The notes beneath the pieces were generated by a model. It was not told the DNA's origin, made no database searches, and worked only from the letters and a program-made list of their open reading frames with translations. 64,000 nt of DNA, from assembly GCA_903908285.1 (NCBI GenBank), contig CAIVRH010000048.1:62001-126000 (forward strand), in the 5' to 3' direction. Below are positions 26,705 to 35,438 of the stretch, in pieces. Numbering within the stretch: the first letter of the stretch is position 1; each line of letters begins with the position of its first letter. The DNA is from an uncultured candidate division Zixibacteria bacterium. Lineage in GTDB: Bacteria > Zixibacteria > MSB-5A5 > SM1-73. The translations under genes were made by a program, and so were the position numbers.

Positions 26705-28702
26705 TTATTGAAACTTTATTTCGTCTAATAAAACCGCAGTATCAAAAATGCTATCCCCTATGTCCCCGCAGGCAAAGACAACGGTAACCGACTTTCCGGC
26801 ATAAGCAGAGATATCAAGGGTGACCGTTGTCCAACCGGTCATCCAGACGCCATCTTCAGTAGTAATAGTATCTGATATGTCGAAGTGAATTCCTTCTGCA
26901 TGAGTAACCTCTCCGCAGAGGTCGTCAATATTTTTGCTGAACAAAGTGACTGAGCCATTCCCCGAGTCGATGGAAACCGCAAAGTAATCCTGATAGTAGC
27001 TATTACAGAACTTCTTGAACTCTTCCGACAGGAAATTATACTTGAACGAAAGAGTGGTCTTGCCGACAGGGATACAGATTGATTGGGAGATGGAACCGGA
27101 TGAGGTAGTGTAACCCAATCCGGTGGATATGATCCCCATGTAACTTCCCTGAGTTGGATCAATGAAAACCAGCTGTGATATCACCCGACCATCACCCTCT
27201 TTTGTCCATCCTTGCAGTGAACCGGTTTCAAAATCACCATTAACGAAATCGGACACGTAATGCGCATTAACGCTTCCGTACATTTTGAATTCAGCCGGTG
27301 GCGGATCCGGGTCGGTTAGCCCCGGAGTGAAGGCCTCTCCGGTTTTCTTCTGCTGGTTTATCATCTTGTCAAATACTCCGGTTGCACAGGTTTTGGCAAA
27401 CCCCGTACCTACCGAAAGCGTAAAACCGAAATAGGTCAACACCCCTTTGTTCCTGAAGGCGTCGGACATGGTCTGGTTATTGCCACTATAGCAAGACGAA
27501 TTGAATACCAGGCTTTTACCGAATGTTCCGCTTTCCAGGTCGATGAACAGAGGGAAAATAGTGAAGTAGCTTTTTCCGCTCACTGTTCCTAAACCCAGCT
27601 CATTTATAGTCAGCTCGATGACATATTCATCCTTACGATCTTGTGTAGCAATCTCGCCAGTCAGGAATTCGACTTGTCCATCACTGACATTACCATGTGT
27701 GCTGATGTAAATTGTTCCATACTGAGAAAAGGTCTTTACCTTTTCTACTGTGCATTCAGCATTCTTTATGTGTGTTACGGTGAACTTGGGACATTTTGAT
27801 TTCATAAAAATACTATCGGCATTGTCTCCTTCGACCGGAAACTGCTGGTTGAACGCATCATAGATCAATACACTGGTGCCTCCTATGGTGTCATCATTCG
27901 CTTCAGAATATGCCAGACGTGCATTGGTTAGATTGAGAGTTCCTCTGGTCTGTAAGGATGGGATAACTGGGGAGTGCTTCTGACGACTGCTTCCGGAAGC
28001 AGAGCCTTTACGACCTTCCGGATAAAGCAGTATAATTCCTTTGATCCCGGAGCTATAGTGCACGGAAATAGCATCCCCATATACAGTTGTATCCGCAGAG
28101 CTCACCCCACTTTGCCCTTTCACCCAGTTTAACGTCTGTATTTTGGCTTGGGTTTCGTCTCCCAATGCCGACTTCAAACTGTCAAATTTATTGGAACCTT
28201 CGTCCTGCACCGCTACGTTGGCATTGAATGCTTCATCGGAGATATTGGCAACAACGGTGACTGTAAAAGTAGATGTATAAGCATCTGCGTTACCTCCGGT
28301 CTCAGCGGTTGTTGCCTTGATCCGCAAATAGACCGTTCCCGCAGAAGTCTCCTGAAAATGCTGCTTAGTGCTGAATATTCCATCCCCGATTATCTCGTCT
28401 CCATGGGTTAAATCACCATCATCATACAGGGTATTTAAAGTTTCTATCACCTGATTCTGGCTGTTCACTTTCAGCAGGGTTACGCTGGAAGTTACCAGCT
28501 TCGAATTGGGAGTTATACCAACCCGGATGATGATACTGGTATCTTGACCAACTATCAGACCCGATGGATCTGCAGACGGACTGGTGCTGAAAGTCAAAGA
28601 CGAGTTTGAAGGGGGGTTTGATTTTGTGCTTTTTTTGCTGCATCCGAACCAAACCAGCATTACTATCATTAAGCCCGCTATCAATAATCCATACTTTTTC
28701 AC
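26705..28702 (-). CDS. Lipoprotein with a caspase-like (peptidase clan CD) His-Cys dyad
   Basis: 665 residues from the GTG at 28702, chosen because AAGAAGGAGG lies four bases before it. A lipoprotein signal ends VWFGC (Cys 21). An immunoglobulin-like region (about 35-155, with DDGDLTHGDEIIGDGIFS) is followed by a domain with YISTHGN (His 336) and LVFNSSCYSG (Cys 404) in the order and hydrophobic context of clan CD proteases (caspase, gingipain, clostripain). The C-terminal 190 residues look like a jelly-roll binding domain (FETGSLQGWTKEGDG...LDEIKF). Cell-surface or periplasmic proteolysis is suggested, not shown. The substrate is unknown. Confidence 0.62.
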   Translation of the reverse strand: MKKYGLLIAGLMIVMLVWFGCSKKSTKSNPPSNSSLTFSTSPSADPSGLIVGQDTSIIIRVGITPNSKLVTSSVTLLKVNSQNQVIETLNTLYDDGDLTHGDEIIGDGIFSTKQHFQETSAGTVYLRIKATTAETGGNADAYTSTFTVTVVANISDEAFNANVAVQDEGSNKFDSLKSALGDETQAKIQTLNWVKGQSGVSSADTTVYGDAISVHYSSGIKGIILLYPEGRKGSASGSSRQKHSPVIPSLQTRGTLNLTNARLAYSEANDDTIGGTSVLIYDAFNQQFPVEGDNADSIFMKSKCPKFTVTHIKNAECTVEKVKTFSQYGTIYISTHGNVSDGQVEFLTGEIATQDRKDEYVIELTINELGLGTVSGKSYFTIFPLFIDLESGTFGKSLVFNSSCYSGNNQTMSDAFRNKGVLTYFGFTLSVGTGFAKTCATGVFDKMINQQKKTGEAFTPGLTDPDPPPAEFKMYGSVNAHYVSDFVNGDFETGSLQGWTKEGDGRVISQLVFIDPTQGSYMGIISTGLGYTTSSGSISQSICIPVGKTTLSFKYNFLSEEFKKFCNSYYQDYFAVSIDSGNGSVTLFSKNIDDLCGEVTHAEGIHFDISDTITTEDGVWMTGWTTVTLDISAYAGKSVTVVFACGDIGDSIFDTAVLLDEIKFQ

Positions 28703-28838
28703 TTTTCCTCCTTCTTTCATTAAAATTCAATTTTGTTGACATAATTACTTTTACCATAAAGGTGCATCAAACTCTTTTCCTTTTTTTATATCTTTGTTAT
28801 TATCAGAATCCTCCTTTGATATGAATTTAAACTTCCAT

Positions 28839-29255
28839 TTATATATTAATGATGTTCCATCGATATGAGATTTCAGCTTTCTCTTTCAGCATGGCAGATA
28901 CCGAACAGTATTTATCCCGTGAAAGTTCAACTGCCTGTTTGATGTCCTCCTCCCTCAGATCTTTTCCTTCAAAATTGTACGTGACATTTATCTTGGTGAA
29001 GTACTTGGGATGTGCGGATGCCCTTTCCCCATCCACCTTAATGTTTAAACTATGCAGATCCACCCTTTTCTTCCTCATGATGACGACTATATCCATGGCA
29101 GTACACCCGGCTAACGCAACCAAAACCAGCTCCATGGGGCTCGGTCCTTTTCCCTCACCGCCGGCATCCGGCTTTACATCCATTAAAATCTGGTGTCCTG
29201 CTTCCGTTTGGCCCTGAAAAGCAAGTTTACCCTTCCATGATACTTTGGTTTCCAT
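28839..29255 (-). CDS. OsmC/Ohr family protein
   Basis: 138 residues with the OsmC fold and its two conserved cysteines: C51 in ALAGCTAMD and C117 in RDKYCSVS. GPSPMELVLVALAGC is the classical signature. Close relatives (YhfA group) reduce organic hydroperoxides or are of unknown substrate. The start is preceded by GGAGTATAA. It is a single gene with an AT-rich gap upstream. Confidence 0.9.
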   Translation of the reverse strand: METKVSWKGKLAFQGQTEAGHQILMDVKPDAGGEGKGPSPMELVLVALAGCTAMDIVVIMRKKRVDLHSLNIKVDGERASAHPKYFTKINVTYNFEGKDLREEDIKQAVELSRDKYCSVSAMLKEKAEISYRWNIINI

Positions 29256-29481
29256 TTATACTCCTAATAGACTTTAATGTCTTGGTTTTCTCAAACCTAG
29301 GTTGCAGATGCTCCATTTATTCATTTTATTAAACTGATTCTCGCGCAGGATTAGGGGACAGGAAAAAGATAGATCTCATTCAGCTTTTCGGCACTTGGCG
29401 GTATTTCTTGACTATGAAACTTCATTTCGTTTGCTTCTCGATTTTATTCTGTCCACCCGGAACAGAACAACTCTTCTTAAG

Positions 29482-29577
29482 TCAAGTGCTGATGCCGAGC
29501 TTGGGTAGAATTATTCCAAAAAGGATTAGCCATCCTCCGATGATCAAGATCATAGCCAAAATACTTTTAAGGTTCAT
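29482..29577 (-). CDS. 31-residue hydrophobic membrane peptide
   Basis: MNLKSILAMILIIGGWLIL followed by FGIILPKLGIST: a single transmembrane helix with a short polar tail. TTGAGGA lies nine bases upstream of the ATG. The length and GGWLIL/FGIILP pattern are like small single-helix proteins (for example DUF2905-type). Real translation is plausible but unproven. It is downstream of the zinc-ribbon/CoA-binding genes. The stretch 29256-29481 shows nothing else. Confidence 0.42.
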   Translation of the reverse strand: MNLKSILAMILIIGGWLILFGIILPKLGIST

Positions 29578-29642
29578 TAATTAGTTCCTCAAGCATCAAA
29601 ATATCCGGGGATAAGGAAGAAACCTCCTTCACTGCACCATTA

Positions 29643-29876
29643 TCAGGTGAAAATCTTGCGTCCGTATCCGCAGATGTGACATACTACCTGGTTTCCTTCT
29701 CCTCTAAGTCTGGTGAAATGACAGAATAGACATTCCTGACCTTCAGTTAGTATCTCCACCCTTTCTTCAGCGGGATTTGCTATTATGGCTGCCTGTTTGG
29801 CCTCCGGCTTAAGGAACTTAGGCCTAGCGGGTGAAACAATGCAAGGTAAGCACGGGTTGATTCCATTCTTATTCAG
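29643..29876 (-). CDS. Short zinc-ribbon protein, start unclear
   Basis: A frame ending in ECLFCHFTRLRGEGNQVVC then HICGYGRKIFT: two CxxC pairs spaced as in zinc ribbons, plus a third pair (CLPC) near its N-terminus. It is in the same frame as the CoA-binding gene, separated only by that gene's TGA (29885-29883). There is no ATG, GTG or TTG until a GTG at about codon 40; the first near-cognate codon is CTG at 29876. It could start at the GTG (a 38-residue ribbon), at CTG, or be reached by stop readthrough. The cysteine pattern argues that it is coding. Confidence 0.45.
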   Translation of the reverse strand: MNKNGINPCLPCIVSPARPKFLKPEAKQAAIIANPAEERVEILTEGQECLFCHFTRLRGEGNQVVCHICGYGRKIFT

Positions 29877-29882
29877 CGATCT

Positions 29883-30326
29883 TCAACCGCAGAATTTTCT
29901 ATGCTCTTTAAGTATACATTTATCCATCACCACCACTATTCCATGCTGCGCGGCAAATTGGGCAGCTGCGTGATTGATCACCCCTTCCTGCATCCAGATA
30001 ACCTTGGCTCCTATTTTTGCAGCCTCATCCACGATTGGAGGAATATACTCCGACCGGCGAAATATATCCACGATCTCCACTTTTTCCGGTATGGCGCTTA
30101 GCGAAGGATAAACTTTCTCTCCCAGTATTTCTTTCTCTTTGGGATTCACCGGGATTATCTTGTATCCCTTTCGCTGCAAATATCGTGACACTCCATAGGA
30201 CGGTCGGCCTTCATCCGAGGAAAGCCCTACCACTGCTATGGTCCTGTATTTTACTAAAATATCCTTTATTTGTTCATCCGAGGGATTATGGTATTGATCT
30301 GAACTGTTCATATGGTGCTCTCTCAT
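29883..30326 (-). CDS. CoA-binding domain protein (YccU-like)
   Basis: 147 residues, a CoA_binding_2 Rossmann domain: [45 protein letters not shown] and [10 protein letters not shown]. Members bind coenzyme A; no enzymatic reaction is assigned. The start codon overlaps the trxA stop in ATGA, so translation is coupled. The natural end of the family ([12 protein letters not shown]) coincides with the TGA. A zinc-ribbon frame follows immediately in frame. Confidence 0.88.
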   Translation of the reverse strand: MREHHMNSSDQYHNPSDEQIKDILVKYRTIAVVGLSSDEGRPSYGVSRYLQRKGYKIIPVNPKEKEILGEKVYPSLSAIPEKVEIVDIFRRSEYIPPIVDEAAKIGAKVIWMQEGVINHAAAQFAAQHGIVVVMDKCILKEHRKFCG

Positions 30327-30649
30327 CCGATGATTTTTTCTATTCTTTGAACCAGCTGCTTCTTGGGAACCGCGCCTATGACCTGATCCACCACCTTTCC
30401 GCCGCTGAAGAACAATAGACTGGGTATGCTCATTATTCCGTATTGTACCGCTGTTTTATTGTTGTCATCTACATTCAATTTCCCCACCTTTATTTTTCCC
30501 GCATACTCTCTGGCGATCTCTTCAACTACCGGTCCTACCATTCGGCACGGTCCGCACCACTGGGCCCAGAAATCGACCAAGCAGGGTTGATTCGCTTTTA
30601 AAACCTCGCTTTCAAAATTTCCATCGGTGAACTCCATCAGCTCACTCAT
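30323..30649 (-). CDS. trxA: Thioredoxin
   Basis: 108 residues, a complete thioredoxin: [14 protein letters not shown] (C32, C35), GKLNVDDNN and the cis-proline SIPSLLFF. It reduces protein disulfides. Start preceded by GGGGAGG. It is in an operon with the CoA-binding protein, downstream of lpxD. The ferredoxin:thioredoxin reductase at 61 kb is a possible electron donor. Confidence 0.96.
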   Translation of the reverse strand: MSELMEFTDGNFESEVLKANQPCLVDFWAQWCGPCRMVGPVVEEIAREYAGKIKVGKLNVDDNNKTAVQYGIMSIPSLLFFSGGKVVDQVIGAVPKKQLVQRIEKIIG

Positions 30650-30672
30650 TTATACCTCCCCAGATTTTGCTA

Positions 30673-31710
30673 TTAATCATTGATTTCCTTCCTTCTTTTG
30701 AACTGGTCTTCCAAGTCTTTTAGCCTTTGGATATAATTGTCCATACGGGATAAATGTGCCTCGATTCTTTTTGTTTTACGAATTTCCCGGGCAGGATAAC
30801 CAAAAATAGTGGTATCATCCGGAACACCCTTGGTAACGCCGGATTGGGCACCGATCACCACCCGGCTGCCAATTTTAAGGTGTCCCCCTATCCCTACCTG
30901 TCCGCCTATTATGGTATCATTTCCGATTTTGGTACTGCCACTGATTCCTACTTGAGCTACGATGATACAATTCTCTCCGATCTCTACATTATGCCCGATC
31001 TGTACCAGATTATCTATTTTGGTTCCCTTGCCAATACGGGTAACCCCCAAGGTAGCACGGTCTATGGTTACGTTCGCTCCGATCTCCACATTATCCTCGA
31101 TCTTTACCCTTCCTATTTGGGGAATCTTATAGTGTATGCCTGTTTGCTTAACATAACCAAATCCATCCGATCCGATCACGGTTCCGGAGTGAATGATCAC
31201 GTTATTCCCTATCTCCGTGTTTTCCGCTATGGTGACATTAGAATGGATAAGAGAATTTTCCCCTATAACAGAATCGGTTCCAATAAAACAACCGGATAAA
31301 ACCTTTACGTTCGGTTTTAACCACCCCCCCTTCTCCAAAACCACATGCGCACCTATATACACACCCTTCTCAATCTTTATACCTTCTTCCAAAATTGCAG
31401 TTGGATGAACCCCCTCGGGGTAAGCTCTTTTCTCCTGAGAGAAAAGCTCCAATGACTTGGCGAAAGCAAAGTAAGGATTAGGGTGCTTTATCACCGCCAT
31501 CCCTATCCCTTCAATGTTAGCCTCCGTCCCCACTATCACGGCGGAAGCGGACGAAGATTTTAGAAAACGGGCATACCTATCATTAGCCAAAAAAGTTAGA
31601 TCACCAGTTTTGGCATCCTCTATACCCGCTATGCCTGTGATTTTAACAGAAGAGTTCCCGATCAATTCGCCCTTTATATATTCAGCGATTTCTCCCAGAT
31701 TCTTGAGCAT
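30673..31710 (-). CDS. lpxD: UDP-3-O-acylglucosamine N-acyltransferase LpxD
   Basis: 345 residues. N-terminal uridine-binding domain (about 1-95, GIAGIEDAKTGDLTFLAN) then a left-handed beta-helix of hexapeptide repeats (about 100-300) with the catalytic His in NLVQIGHNVEIG, and a C-terminal helical part. It adds the second acyl chain in lipid A synthesis. skp/ompH and bamA lie just upstream in the same order as in many Gram-negative bacteria. There is no clear Shine-Dalgarno. Confidence 0.96.
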   Translation of the reverse strand: MLKNLGEIAEYIKGELIGNSSVKITGIAGIEDAKTGDLTFLANDRYARFLKSSSASAVIVGTEANIEGIGMAVIKHPNPYFAFAKSLELFSQEKRAYPEGVHPTAILEEGIKIEKGVYIGAHVVLEKGGWLKPNVKVLSGCFIGTDSVIGENSLIHSNVTIAENTEIGNNVIIHSGTVIGSDGFGYVKQTGIHYKIPQIGRVKIEDNVEIGANVTIDRATLGVTRIGKGTKIDNLVQIGHNVEIGENCIIVAQVGISGSTKIGNDTIIGGQVGIGGHLKIGSRVVIGAQSGVTKGVPDDTTIFGYPAREIRKTKRIEAHLSRMDNYIQRLKDLEDQFKRRKEIND

Positions 31711-31758
31711 ATTAAACGAGTTTGTACTTAGGAGACGAGGATGCTTTCGAAATCACCC

Positions 31759-32304
31759 CTACTCCAGCTTCTTAAGTTCCTCCAGCACCCGATCGGTCAA
31801 ATCCAAACTTTTCTTGGCATACGCCAGATTACCGTTCACCGAATCGAAAATCATGATATAATTCTCCTCGGTGGCGATTTTTTCCAACACTTGGCTGATC
31901 TTGTCCAAAATGGGTTTGGTCAGCTCCGCATTCCTTCTTTCCGCTCTTCCCCCCGGACCGAAGATCTCGCTGGTGAGTTTTTGATATTCCTGCTTATTGG
32001 CTTCCAGATTGTCTTCCTTTTCCTTCTTTTTGGCATCACTCAACATCAGACTGGTCCTATCCAGATCGTCCTGTAAGCTGTCGGTGACATGTTCTAATGC
32101 TGCTATCTCATCCTGCCAGGTCTTTACATCCTGGTCTAATTTGGTCTGGGCATCGGTAAATTCCTTGAACTCGGTACGAAGCTTGATGGAGTCCACATAA
32201 CCGATTTTTCCTTCTTGCGATGAGCTCTCATCCACCTGAAAGAACAAAAATAATCCCATCCCTAGAATGAAAAGAATGAGGATCGGTACTATTTTTCCTT
32301 TCAC
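31759..32304 (-). CDS. OmpH/Skp family periplasmic chaperone
   Basis: About 181 residues from a GTG at 32304 (GGAGGAAAAA upstream; the longer frame to 32370 has no binding site). A hydrophobic N-terminal helix is followed by IGYVDSIKLRTEFKEF, the typical OmpH opening, and long coiled-coil helices. Skp proteins bind unfolded outer-membrane proteins in the periplasm. Genomic order bamA-skp-lpxD supports the call. The N-terminal helix may stay as an anchor. Confidence 0.88.
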   Translation of the reverse strand: MKGKIVPILILFILGMGLFLFFQVDESSSQEGKIGYVDSIKLRTEFKEFTDAQTKLDQDVKTWQDEIAALEHVTDSLQDDLDRTSLMLSDAKKKEKEDNLEANKQEYQKLTSEIFGPGGRAERRNAELTKPILDKISQVLEKIATEENYIMIFDSVNGNLAYAKKSLDLTDRVLEELKKLE

Positions 32305-32492
32305 TTTTTCCTCCGGCAATATCGGTTTTAGCGTCTGATTTATTCTTATTGATAATAATCGAAGCTCCAACTGCTCAACTTATTGAAAACACGAAAAATA
32401 TACATCCGGTTCCGGCGGATTACCCCTCTATTCGATTTAACATAACCGCCTGCAGCTTTAACGGTAAAACTCAAAATATTTTATGAGCATTT

Positions 32493-34763
32493 CTAAAAGG
32501 AGGTTCCGAACTGGAAATGAGGTCTCCATTCTCCTCCGTTGGGTCCATCAAAACCGTAACCGAAATCAAAACCGATCAATCCCACTCCGGGGACCAGTAA
32601 TCTCGCACCAAGACCGGCTGAACGATATAGAGCTTTATCCGATGTATGTCTGAAAGCAAATGGCTGGATTCCTTTTCCGGTTAACCAGGCATTACCCGCA
32701 TCTGCAAATAAGAGCATATACATCTGCTGCGCCATAAGCGGATATTGATATTCAAGATTATATACCAAAACACTCCTCCCATGATTGTCCGGTCCGATGG
32801 AACCGTCGGCGTATCCCCGGATCATACCATCGGTATATGTTCCTCCGGGAGAAAAACGTTCCCCGTAGATTTCAGCGCGATCTTTGTCCTTTCCATCCAG
32901 TACTCCCACTTTCATATGAGCGGCCAACACGAATTTCCAAAAAGTAGTCAAAAAGTAGCTGGCTTCAAATATGTGTTTATGATAAGAAAAATCGCCACCC
33001 AGATATTTAGTTCCCAATTCCGAGCTTAAGGAGAAAACCGAGCCTTTGGTGGCGAATTGAGGAAGATCTCTGGAATCCCGCCCTATGGTCAGGGAGGTGG
33101 TGGCACTGTTTCGAGGCCAACGTACAGATGCCAGATATATAGCGGTGGTGCTGGTATCAGTTCCATACGGCACTTCATATTTAATTTGCTCCCACCGGTA
33201 ATTCCAGTTTACCCGGAAATAATTATCCGGCCACGAAAGCCGTCGGCCCAGCATTAAAGCAAATCCCTTGCTCTTTTCGGTATATTCGCTGTTCCAGTTC
33301 CGGCTGGTATTATAGATATCCAAACCGACAGATGTGGGGGTGTCTCTAAACCATGGATCGGTGAAAGATAAATCGATGGAGTTGGTCGTTTTGCCGAAAT
33401 CCCAGCTCAATTTGACGGTCTGGCCGTTTCCCAGAAAATTGGGAATGCCCAGTCCGATATTACCCACCAGCTTATCATTAGCGCTGTATCCTGCTCCGAA
33501 TTGAATTTGACCGGTGGGTTTTTCCTCTACCTGAAAAACCAGGTCAATATCCCCGTTCTCCAAGACTTCATAATCTGGCTCTACTTTAGAAAAGTAATTC
33601 AGATAATTCACATCTCTTTGGCTTCTCATCAAAATGGAACGTTTGAATCTCTGTCCCGGCAAAATGGTAATTTCCCTTCGGATCACCTTCTCCTTGGTTT
33701 TTGTGTTACCCTGGATGTTAACGAAGCGGACATTGGCCGGTAACCCTTCGGTTATGTTATAGGTGATGTTTACCAAATCATCCCGGGTGGTGGTCTTGTC
33801 TTCAACCCGGGCGTAAATATACCCCTCCTCCAAATACAGGGAATACATATCCGCCATGGTTTCTTCATATTTCTTTTGGGAGTAAATCTCTTTGTTCTTG
33901 AATTTCACCATCTGGTTCAGCTTCTCTGTGGTAAAAAGCTTGTTTCCCTCCCAGCTTACTTGACCGAATCTGTATCTTTCGCCCTCGTTTAAAACGATCT
34001 GGATAAACAAGTTTTTCTTGGTAGAATCGTACCATAGAGAATCGGAGATTATTAGGGCATCCAAAAATCCATCCTTCTTGTAGAAATCTATGATCTTCTC
34101 TTTATCCTCGTCATACTTATCCGGTTTGAATTCGCCTCCCCTCCACCATCGATCTTCCTTGTTTTCCATCTGCTTTTTGACTTTGGATGCTTTAACCGCT
34201 TTATTCCCCAGGACATAGATTTTCTTTATCTTTACCTTTTTTCCTTCATCAATTTCCAGTTTCAAGATCACTTGTCCTGGATAATCCGTCTGTATCAGCT
34301 CGGAATAAATTTGGGCAGTAAGATAACCTTTCTCATTATAAAGCGATTTGATCTTGTCCACTGCAGATTTGGTATCGACGGGAGTTATCACTTTGCCGAT
34401 GGTTATGTTTAACTTCTCCTTAATTTCCGCTGTTTTCATTTTAGCATTACCGGAAATATCCACATCTCTTACCCGGGGATATTCTTTTACCGATATGGTT
34501 AGATTTATCCCCGATTCTGTTTCTGTCCCGTAGATTTGTATGTCCGAGAACAGATTCATGACGTAAATTCTTTTTATCGCATCCTGGACGGTATTAGATC
34601 TGATTTCTGAACCGACCGCCAGACCGGACATATTGATAATCAGAGATGAATCCACACTACGATTACCCCTAACCTCCAAGCCGGAAACTATTGCAGCGGA
34701 GGATATCCTAAAACCAAGGAATAGACTTACCCAGAAGATAACAACAGCAACTTTTTTACCCAT
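32493..34763 (-). CDS. bamA: Outer-membrane protein assembly factor BamA
   Basis: 756 residues: signal peptide (about 1-22), five POTRA domains (about 24-430, e.g. VSGLEVRGNRSVD, VRDVDISGNAKMK, RFVNIQGNTKTKE) and a 16-strand barrel ending HFQFGTSF, with terminal Phe as in BamA substrates. The barrel contains the conserved RGY/D motif (IRGYADGSIG). It inserts outer-membrane proteins. It is the first gene of bamA-skp-lpxD. Start preceded by TTAGAGG. Confidence 0.97.
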   Translation of the reverse strand: MGKKVAVVIFWVSLFLGFRISSAAIVSGLEVRGNRSVDSSLIINMSGLAVGSEIRSNTVQDAIKRIYVMNLFSDIQIYGTETESGINLTISVKEYPRVRDVDISGNAKMKTAEIKEKLNITIGKVITPVDTKSAVDKIKSLYNEKGYLTAQIYSELIQTDYPGQVILKLEIDEGKKVKIKKIYVLGNKAVKASKVKKQMENKEDRWWRGGEFKPDKYDEDKEKIIDFYKKDGFLDALIISDSLWYDSTKKNLFIQIVLNEGERYRFGQVSWEGNKLFTTEKLNQMVKFKNKEIYSQKKYEETMADMYSLYLEEGYIYARVEDKTTTRDDLVNITYNITEGLPANVRFVNIQGNTKTKEKVIRREITILPGQRFKRSILMRSQRDVNYLNYFSKVEPDYEVLENGDIDLVFQVEEKPTGQIQFGAGYSANDKLVGNIGLGIPNFLGNGQTVKLSWDFGKTTNSIDLSFTDPWFRDTPTSVGLDIYNTSRNWNSEYTEKSKGFALMLGRRLSWPDNYFRVNWNYRWEQIKYEVPYGTDTSTTAIYLASVRWPRNSATTSLTIGRDSRDLPQFATKGSVFSLSSELGTKYLGGDFSYHKHIFEASYFLTTFWKFVLAAHMKVGVLDGKDKDRAEIYGERFSPGGTYTDGMIRGYADGSIGPDNHGRSVLVYNLEYQYPLMAQQMYMLLFADAGNAWLTGKGIQPFAFRHTSDKALYRSAGLGARLLVPGVGLIGFDFGYGFDGPNGGEWRPHFQFGTSF

Positions 34764-35010
34764 ATAAAACCTCTAATCTAAAGGCACTTGCTTTCCTTTG
34801 AACCAAGGTATCTAATATAAAAAACATCCTTGAATTCTCTGTCTTTTGCCTAATCCCTGTATCCCTCCTGTTCATACTCCAAGGCAGAAGAACCACCATG
34901 CTTTCACATCAACTTGTGTATCGGTTTGACAGTAAGTTTAATTTCGAAGTCCTTACTATATATGGTTAATACTATAGCAGCAGGCAGTTGATGGTCGGCG
35001 GTAAACTAAG

Positions 35011-35325
35011 TTACTCCGGCGGAAGAATCCGGCTGATCTTCACTTCTGTAAAATCCTGCCGGTGACCTTTGATCCGCCGGTATTTTGTTCTTTTCTTCTT
35101 TTTGAAAACAATGACCTTCTCCCCTTTTCCTGAATTAACGACCTCCGCCTCCACTTTGGCATCTATTATATAGGGGGTACCGATGAAGGACTTTTCACCG
35201 CCGATGAAAAGGATTTTGTCGAAAATCACCTTGTCTTTAATCGGGATATCCAGCTTGGGTATTTTTACTTTTTCTGCTTCCTTAACGGAGAATTGAAATC
35301 CTCCGGTCTCTAATATCGCATACAT
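35011..35325 (-). CDS. rplU: 50S ribosomal protein bL21
   Basis: 104 residues, full length: MYAILETGGFQFSVKEAEKV at the start and KKRTKYRRIKGHRQDFTEVKI near the end. It binds 23S rRNA. The ATG at 35325 has AAGGAGG eight bases upstream. rpmA (bL27) normally follows directly but is absent here; the 247 bases down to bamA contain no gene. rng is directly upstream. Confidence 0.97.
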   Translation of the reverse strand: MYAILETGGFQFSVKEAEKVKIPKLDIPIKDKVIFDKILFIGGEKSFIGTPYIIDAKVEAEVVNSGKGEKVIVFKKKKRTKYRRIKGHRQDFTEVKISRILPPE

Positions 35326-35438
35326 TAAAAAATCCTCCTTTGCCATTTCTCTGATTGATTACGTTGGTTTCTTCTCCTTTGTGCCACTTATTTTTCAGGT
35401 GGATACTAATATTTTTGCCCGGTCAAGTCAAGTTAAAA

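Noticed and set aside
29883-29885. Selenocysteine reading of the TGA between the CoA-binding and zinc-ribbon parts
   Set aside because: No obvious SECIS-like hairpin follows, the CoA-binding family normally ends here, and many genes in the window use TGA as stop.
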